The notes beneath the pieces were generated by a model, which was not told where the DNA came from, ran no database searches, and was given only the letters and a program-made list of their open reading frames with translations. 17,954 bases of DNA, from assembly GCA_031262205.1 (NCBI GenBank), contig JAISID010000015.1, forward strand, positions 1 to 17,954. Direction: 5' to 3'. How positions within the stretch are numbered: the first letter of the stretch is position 1; every line of letters starts with the position of its first letter. Origin of the DNA: Holosporales bacterium. GTDB lineage: Bacteria > Pseudomonadota > Alphaproteobacteria > RUG11792. Of this stretch, positions 13,746 through 17,954 are shown piece by piece. The position numbers were made by a program, and so were the translations under genes.

Positions 13746-14156
13746 ATGTTGCTTCCTAAGAAAACCAAATTTAGAAAAGCATTTAAAGGCCGTATAAAAG
13801 GTATAGCCTCTGCAGGAGCCGAAGTCAGTTTCGGTAGTTATGGATTAAAAGCGATTGAACCCGCTAGAATTTCCGCAAGACAAATAGAAGCCGCAAGAAG
13901 AACTATTTCTCGGTATATGAAAAGAGCGGGACGTCTTTGGATAAGAATTTTCCCCGATATCCCAGTTTCTCAAAAACCGGCGGAAGTCCGTATGGGAAGC
14001 GGGAAGGGATCGCCGGAATACTGGGCTTGTAGAGTAAAACCTGGGAGGATTATGTTTGAGCTTGACGGAGTTTCGGAAGAGATCGCGCAGTCGGCGTTCG
14101 CGCTGGCCGCCGCCAAACTTCCGATTCGCGCTAAGTTTGTTAAACGTATCGTTTGA
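13746..14156 (+). CDS. rplP: 50S ribosomal protein uL16
   Basis: Late-assembling protein that supports the A-site tRNA elbow and the peptidyl transferase region. The 136 residues start MLLPKKTKFRKAFKGRIKG. The loop KPAEVRMGSGKGSPEYWACRV spans about 77-97. The arginine hydroxylated in E. coli (Arg81) is conserved as Arg82. Normal length, 18 nt after rpsC. Confidence 0.98.
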   Translation: MLLPKKTKFRKAFKGRIKGIASAGAEVSFGSYGLKAIEPARISARQIEAARRTISRYMKRAGRLWIRIFPDIPVSQKPAEVRMGSGKGSPEYWACRVKPGRIMFELDGVSEEIAQSAFALAAAKLPIRAKFVKRIV

Positions 14157-14168
14157 GGTGAGAGGAAT

Positions 14169-14369
14169 ATGAAGTTTGCCGATTTGTTAGGAAAAGATTC
14201 AAGAGAACTCTGCCAGATGTGTTCAGATTTGAAGAGAGAATTTATGAATATGAGGATTCTTTCAAGAACTAAACAGGATATTAAAACATCGGCGATACGA
14301 GAGTGTAGAAAAAATATTGCGAGAGTTAAGACTCGATTGACTCAGCTGAAAGAAAAGAAGAAACAGTAG
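14169..14369 (+). CDS. rpmC: 50S ribosomal protein uL29
   Basis: Small two-helix protein at the tunnel exit beside uL23. The 66 residues give a helical hairpin: FADLLGKDSRELCQMCSDLK, then EFMNMRILSRTKQDIKTSAIRE, and a basic end AVKTRL-like (ARVKTRLTQLKEKKKQ). The family pattern is loosely kept, as is common for this protein, and the position between rplP and rpsQ supports the call. GAGGTGAGAGG lies before the ATG. Confidence 0.95.
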   Translation: MKFADLLGKDSRELCQMCSDLKREFMNMRILSRTKQDIKTSAIRECRKNIARVKTRLTQLKEKKKQ

Positions 14370-14380
14370 GAGAAGAGAAT

Positions 14381-14626
14381 ATGCCGCGTCGGATATTACA
14401 AGGAGTTGTCATTAGCGATAAATGCGATAAAACTATTACCGTTATGGTTGAACAGCATTTTATGCATCCAAAATATAAGAAGTATGTTAGACGGCACAAA
14501 AAATATGCCGCTCATGACGAAGCAAATTCTTATAAGATCGGCGATTCGGTTAAAATAATGGAATCGCGACCGATTTCAAAAACTAAAAAATGGGTTGTCG
14601 ATTCAAAAGTCGGAGGGGAGAAGTAA
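14381..14626 (+). CDS. rpsQ: 30S ribosomal protein uS17
   Basis: OB-fold protein that binds the 5' domain of 16S rRNA early in assembly. The 81 residues include LQGVVISDKCDKTITVMVEQ, a basic contact loop around HPKYKKYVRRHKKYAAHDE (29-47), and IGDSVKIMESRPISKTKKWVV. Normal length. It is followed after a single base by rplN. Confidence 0.97.
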   Translation: MPRRILQGVVISDKCDKTITVMVEQHFMHPKYKKYVRRHKKYAAHDEANSYKIGDSVKIMESRPISKTKKWVVDSKVGGEK

Positions 14627-14627
14627 A

Positions 14628-14996
14628 ATGATTCAAACCGAGTCTAGAATGAGCGTAGCCGATAACTCTGGCGCAAAAGAGGTTTTGTGCATTAAGGTTT
14701 TAGGCGGCTCTAAAAGAAGATATGCAGGCGTCGGGGACGTTATAGTCGTAACTATTAAAGACGCTATCCCAAAAGGGAAAGTTAAAAAAGGAGACGTCCA
14801 GAGGGCGGTTATCGTTAGGACAAAGCAGCCTATAAGAAGAGCGGACGGCATGCAAATCGCATTTGACAGAAACGCGGTCGTTTTGATAGATAAACAAAAC
14901 GAGCCTATTGGAAGTCGTATATTCGGACCTGTTACGAGAGAATTAAGGTCTGCCGGGTATATGAAAATCATTTCGTTAGCTCCGGAGGTTTTGTAA
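14628..14996 (+). CDS. rplN: 50S ribosomal protein uL14
   Basis: Subunit-interface protein that contacts bL19 and is the docking site of the silencing factor RsfS. The start is ATG 14628, giving 122 residues beginning MIQTESRMSVADNSGAKEV, the usual length. An in-frame upstream ATG at 14595 would add 11 residues encoded inside rpsQ and has no family counterpart. The GGAGGGGAGAAG before 14628 gives a strong ribosome binding site. Core motifs GVGDVIVVTIKDAIP, GDVQRAVIVRT and GSRIFGPVTREL are intact. Confidence 0.97.
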   Translation: MIQTESRMSVADNSGAKEVLCIKVLGGSKRRYAGVGDVIVVTIKDAIPKGKVKKGDVQRAVIVRTKQPIRRADGMQIAFDRNAVVLIDKQNEPIGSRIFGPVTRELRSAGYMKIISLAPEVL

Positions 14997-14998
14997 TT

Positions 14999-15316
14999 AT
15001 GACGCAACCTAAGTTTAAGATTAAAAAAGGAGACGTTGTTCAAGTTACCGCAGGGAAAAGCAGAGGACAACGAGGAACTATTAAAAAAGTCTTTCTTGAC
15101 AAAAGACAAGTTATAGTGGAAAATATCAACGTTGTCGTTAGGAATAAAAAGCCCGACTATAGACATCCCGAAGGGTCTTTCAAAAAAGAGATGCCGATAG
15201 ATGTTTCAAACGTGGCTTTGATCGATCCGTCTACCGACAAACCTTCTAAGGTTGGCTATAAAATCGAAGACGGAAAGAAAGTACGATACTTTAAAAAGTC
15301 TGGGAATGTTTTGTAA
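14999..15316 (+). CDS. rplX: 50S ribosomal protein uL24
   Basis: Assembly-initiating protein that binds the 5' region of 23S rRNA and sits near the tunnel exit. The 105 residues begin with a KOW motif (KKGDVVQVTAGKSRGQRGTI, 9-28), followed by IVENINVVVRNKKPD and the region GSFKKEMPIDVSNVALIDP. Normal length. The GGAGG near the end of rplN serves as its ribosome binding site, and the gap is 2 nt. Confidence 0.97.
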   Translation: MTQPKFKIKKGDVVQVTAGKSRGQRGTIKKVFLDKRQVIVENINVVVRNKKPDYRHPEGSFKKEMPIDVSNVALIDPSTDKPSKVGYKIEDGKKVRYFKKSGNVL

Positions 15317-15327
15317 GGTTTAGTGTA

Positions 15328-15867
15328 GTGAGTTATTCAAAAGATAAATATTTTTCAGAGATAAAAGGAAAACTTAAAAAGGATTTTAAGTATTCGAATG
15401 ATTTTATGATCCCGAAGTTGGATAAAATAGTTTTAAATTGTTCGTCTTCCGAAGCCGCTCACGACGGGAAAGTTATGCAGGCGATAATTGACGAAATCAC
15501 CGCTATTTCCGGCCAAAAGCCAGTTGTGACGAAGGCTAAAAAGTCAATAGCTGGATTTAAATTAAGAGAGGGAGCTAATCTTGGAGCGAAGGTTACTTTG
15601 CGAAAAGAAAGGATGTATGAGTTTATAGATAGACTTATTTATATTGCGTTGCCGAGAGTCAGAGACTTTAGAGGTTTATCGTCTAAAGGATTCGACGGCA
15701 ATGGAAACTTCTCTATGGGAATAAAGGAGCAGATCGTTTTCCCAGAAATAAATTATGATAAGATCGATAAAATTAGAGGATTCGATATAACAGTTTGCAC
15801 GACGGCAAGAGACAATAAATCCGCTTTAGCATTGCTTAAAGCGTTTAACTTTCCGTTTACCAGTTAA
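15328..15867 (+). CDS. rplE: 50S ribosomal protein uL5
   Basis: Binds 5S rRNA and forms an intersubunit bridge with the 30S head. The 179 residues carry AISGQKPVVTKAKKSIAGFKLREG (split around 54-77), TLRKERMYEFIDRLI, PRVRDFRGLS, FDGNGNFSMGIKEQIVFPEI and the C-terminal LLKAFNFPF. The start codon is GTG at 15328 and the upstream sequence is only AAGG, so translation may rely on coupling to rplX 11 nt before. In E. coli this junction holds the uS8 repressor site; I could not identify it here. Confidence 0.97.
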   Translation: MSYSKDKYFSEIKGKLKKDFKYSNDFMIPKLDKIVLNCSSSEAAHDGKVMQAIIDEITAISGQKPVVTKAKKSIAGFKLREGANLGAKVTLRKERMYEFIDRLIYIALPRVRDFRGLSSKGFDGNGNFSMGIKEQIVFPEINYDKIDKIRGFDITVCTTARDNKSALALLKAFNFPFTS

Positions 15868-15882
15868 GAAAAAGGAAGAGAT

Positions 15883-16188
15883 ATGGCGAAGAAAAGCTCT
15901 GTTGAGAATAATAATAAAAGAAGAAGGATGGTAGAAAATAAAAAAGCTACCAGAGCTTTGTTAAAAGCAAAGATAAGAAATTTGGAGATTCCTTTTGAAG
16001 ATAGAATCGCAGCGGCGCATAAGCTCGCAGAGATGCCGAGAAACTCTTCTCGCGTGAGAGTCAGAAATAGATGCTCTTTAACTGGAAGGCCGAGAGGGTA
16101 TTATAGGAAGTTTGGAATTTCCAGGATAGCTTTGAGAGAGCTTGCTTCGGCGGGATTTCTTCCAGGCGTAACTAAAGCGAGTTGGTGA
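15883..16188 (+). CDS. rpsN: 30S ribosomal protein uS14, zinc-free form
   Basis: Head protein of the 30S subunit. This is the long, zinc-independent form: 101 residues with one cysteine (Cys64) rather than the two CxxC pairs of the zinc-binding form. The central insertion RIAAAHKLAEMPRNSSRVRVR (41-61) is typical of proteobacteria. The conserved end NRCSLTGRPRGYYRKFGISR (62-81) and GVTKASW are present. It has AAGGAAGAG upstream and is 8 nt before rpsH. Confidence 0.98.
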   Translation: MAKKSSVENNNKRRRMVENKKATRALLKAKIRNLEIPFEDRIAAAHKLAEMPRNSSRVRVRNRCSLTGRPRGYYRKFGISRIALRELASAGFLPGVTKASW

Positions 16189-16196
16189 GAGGGAAT

Positions 16197-16598
16197 ATGA
16201 GTTTAATCGATTCTATTAGCGATTTTATTACGAGAATTAGAAACGCTCAAATGGCGAAGCAAGCGACTGTTGATTCGCCGATGTCTAAGGGCAGAGAGGC
16301 TTTAGCTAAAGTCCTTCTAGAAGAGGGATATATTAAAGGTTACGTCGTCGTCGCTTGTGAAAGAACGGGACATAATATTTTAAGACTAGAGCTGAAATAT
16401 TTCGAAGGCAGACCCGTTATTTCTGAAATTAAAAGAGTTTCTAAGCCGGGGCGTAGAGTCTATTCTTCAATAAAAGATTTGCCGTTAATAAAAAATGGGC
16501 TTGGAATAAATATCGTTTCAACGAACCAGGGAGTTATGTCCGATGCTAAAGCTAGGAAACTTTCGATCGGCGGCGAAGTTGTTTGTTCGGTGTTCTAG
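16197..16598 (+). CDS. rpsH: 30S ribosomal protein uS8
   Basis: Primary binder of the central domain of 16S rRNA (helix 21); in E. coli it also represses the spc operon. I place the start at ATG 16197, giving 133 residues beginning MSLIDSISDFITRIRNAQ, the standard N-terminus, with AGAGGG just upstream. The in-frame ATG at 16182 would overlap rpsN and add five residues without a family counterpart. The C-terminal motif NIVSTNQGVMSDAKAR and GGEVVCSVF are intact. Confidence 0.97.
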   Translation: MSLIDSISDFITRIRNAQMAKQATVDSPMSKGREALAKVLLEEGYIKGYVVVACERTGHNILRLELKYFEGRPVISEIKRVSKPGRRVYSSIKDLPLIKNGLGINIVSTNQGVMSDAKARKLSIGGEVVCSVF

Positions 16599-16609
16599 GA
16601 GAAGAGCGT

Positions 16610-17143
16610 ATGTCTAGAATTGGAAAACATATGGTGGCGATTCCTTCGGGAATTAACGTTGCTTGCGCGAATAACGTATTAAACATAAAAAAAGGCAATA
16701 TTGAACAAACTTATAGAGTTCCGTCTTGCGTGAAGATAGAAATCTCGTCGGAAGGAATATTGTTTACGCCGAATAATCAAGAACGAGCGACTAGAGCTAT
16801 GTGGGGAACTTCCCAAAGAAACGTTAGCAATATAATAGTCGGTCTCGACAAGGGATTTAAGATTGATTTAGAAATGGTCGGGGTTGGGTATAAGGCCGCT
16901 GTCAACGGCAAGAAGTTGGTTATGCAACTTGGATTTAGCCACGACATAGAGTATGATATTCCAGACGGTATTTCAATCGCGTGCTCAAAACCGACGTCGC
17001 TTACAATTAGCGGACATTCTAAAAAACAGGTCGGAGACGTCGCGGCATTGTTGAGAAGTTATAGAAAACCAGAACCGTATAAAGGCAAAGGCGTTATGAA
17101 GGTTGGAGAGTTCGTCTACAGGAAAGAAGGGAAGAAGAAATAA
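16610..17143 (+). CDS. rplF: 50S ribosomal protein uL6
   Basis: Two-domain protein near the sarcin-ricin loop and the factor-binding site. The start at ATG 16610 gives 177 residues beginning MSRIGKHMVAIPSG, the normal N-terminus, with AGGAGA about 9 nt upstream; the in-frame ATG at 16583 lies inside rpsH. The second domain holds EMVGVGYKAAVNGKKLVMQLGFSH and the C-terminal RSYRKPEPYKGKGV, the rRNA-binding signature. One base separates it from rplR. Confidence 0.97.
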   Translation: MSRIGKHMVAIPSGINVACANNVLNIKKGNIEQTYRVPSCVKIEISSEGILFTPNNQERATRAMWGTSQRNVSNIIVGLDKGFKIDLEMVGVGYKAAVNGKKLVMQLGFSHDIEYDIPDGISIACSKPTSLTISGHSKKQVGDVAALLRSYRKPEPYKGKGVMKVGEFVYRKEGKKK

Positions 17144-17144
17144 G

Positions 17145-17507
17145 ATGAAAACATCGACTCAGTTGCGGCAAATTCGAAAAGAGAGGCAGCGATTCAAAAT
17201 ATCTAAAACGTCTCAAGGAAAGCACAGATTGTTAATTCATAGGACGAATAATAATATGTACGCTCAGATATTGGATAAGACGGGAAAGAATACGGTCGTT
17301 CATGTTTCGACGTTGTCTAAGGAAGTTAAGGAAACCGTGAAAAACGGCGGCAACAGAGAAGCGGCTGCATGCGTTGGGAAAATGGTGGCTTTGGAAGCTA
17401 AAAAGAAAAAAATATCAGACGTCGTTTTTGATAGGTCTGGATTTTTGTATCATGGACGAGTCAAAGTTCTCGCCGATAGCGCTAGAGAAAACGGACTAAA
17501 GTTTTAG
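17145..17507 (+). CDS. rplR: 50S ribosomal protein uL18
   Basis: Binds 5S rRNA together with uL5 in the central protuberance. The start at ATG 17145 gives 120 residues, the usual length, after a purine-rich GGGAAGAAGAAA; the in-frame ATG at 17103 would lie inside rplF. Family features are the basic N-terminus, LLIHRTNNNMYAQILD, VVHVSTLS, and the C-terminal FDRSGFLYHGRVKVLADSARENGL with the FDRxGxxYHGRV motif. Confidence 0.97.
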   Translation: MKTSTQLRQIRKERQRFKISKTSQGKHRLLIHRTNNNMYAQILDKTGKNTVVHVSTLSKEVKETVKNGGNREAAACVGKMVALEAKKKKISDVVFDRSGFLYHGRVKVLADSARENGLKF

Positions 17508-17516
17508 GATAAGGGA

Positions 17517-17954
17517 ATGGCAAGAGATAACAATAACAAGAGGCAGAGAGAAAACCAAGAGTGTCAAATAATTGAGAAATTAGTCAACGTTAGGCGAGTT
17601 ACAAAGGTTGTTAAAGGCGGTAAAAACATGCGTTTTTCGGCCTTGGTTGTAGTTGGCGACGGCAAGGGTAGAGTCGGGTATGCGTCCGCAAAGGCGAGAG
17701 AAGTCCCAGACGCCGTAAAAAAAGCCGCCGAGAGAGCGAAGAAAACGATGATTCGGGTTTCTATGAAAGAAGGAAGGACAATTAGACACGACGCATCCGC
17801 TAGGATTGGAGCAGGTCACGTCTTCTTAAGAACCGCTCCAGCTGGAACTGGAGTTATCGCAGGAGGCCCTATGAGAGCTATTTTCGAAGCCTTAGGAGTC
17901 CAAGATATAGTTAGTAAATCCGTTGGTTCTGGAAACTATCATAATATGGTTAGA
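17517..17954 (+). CDS. rpsE: 30S ribosomal protein uS5 (3' end outside window)
   Basis: Lies at the back of the 30S subunit by the mRNA entry channel and affects decoding fidelity and spectinomycin response. An ATG at 17517, after AAGGGA, opens a frame of 146 codons with no stop before the window ends; the family is usually about 160-200 residues, so the last part is cut off. Features seen: the loop region RRVTKVVKGGKNMRFSALVV (26-45), VGDGKGRVGYASAKAREVPDA (47-67), and the C-terminal domain APAGTGVIAGGPMRAIFEALGV (split across about 110-132) with SGNYHNMVR at the cut. Confidence 0.97.
   Translation, partial: MARDNNNKRQRENQECQIIEKLVNVRRVTKVVKGGKNMRFSALVVVGDGKGRVGYASAKAREVPDAVKKAAERAKKTMIRVSMKEGRTIRHDASARIGAGHVFLRTAPAGTGVIAGGPMRAIFEALGVQDIVSKSVGSGNYHNMVR

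Noticed and set aside
14633..15166. A 177-codon minus-strand ORF opposite rplN and rplX
   Set aside because: It is fully antisense to two certain ribosomal genes and shows no family features; judged a shadow.

Overview
The window is a chromosomal segment from a bacterium, most likely an alphaproteobacterium. The signs are the proteobacterial str-S10-spc ribosomal gene order, the long zinc-free form of ribosomal protein uS14, alphaproteobacterial-looking uL3, uL22 and ValRS sequences, and a canonical parS site. The DNA is moderately AT-rich, arginine is mostly encoded by AGA/AGG, and two metabolic/translation enzymes (ValRS and aspartokinase) are shorter than usual. That pattern suggests a reduced, possibly host-associated lineage, but this placement is an inference and no 16S gene is present to test it.

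Layout. Positions 1-152 hold the 3' end of an unrecognised plus-strand gene. Positions 153-796 are non-coding and carry a perfect parS palindrome (257-280) and copy 1 of a long nested palindromic repeat (471-616). On the minus strand, rpsU (3298-3092) and valS (3088-797) form a two-gene unit read away from a divergent intergenic region (3299-3651). On the other side of that region lies lysC (3652-4755), which may be preceded by a 32-codon leader ORF that overlaps the lysC start as ATGA. Positions 4756-5447 are non-coding and hold copy 2 of the palindromic repeat (4952-5100) and a good sigma70-type promoter (5354-5382). From 5448 to the end of the window, 23 translation genes run on the plus strand with gaps of at most 47 nt: rpsL, rpsG, fusA, tuf, rpsJ, rplC, rplD, rplW, rplB, rpsS, rplV, rpsC, rplP, rpmC, rpsQ, rplN, rplX, rplE, rpsN, rpsH, rplF, rplR and a partial rpsE.

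How it works together. Almost everything here serves protein synthesis: ribosomal proteins of both subunits, both GTPase elongation factors and one aminoacyl-tRNA synthetase. The str, S10 and spc operons are fused into one apparent transcription unit driven from upstream of rpsL. LysC is the metabolic exception; it starts the aspartate pathway to diaminopimelate/lysine, threonine and methionine.

The least ordinary signals are the two-copy nested palindrome, the parS site, the putative lysC leader ORF, the truncated ValRS C-terminus, the eroded regulatory region of aspartokinase, and loss in uL3 of the glutamine that PrmB methylates in E. coli. I see no defence system, integron, phage, CRISPR array or tRNA in the window.
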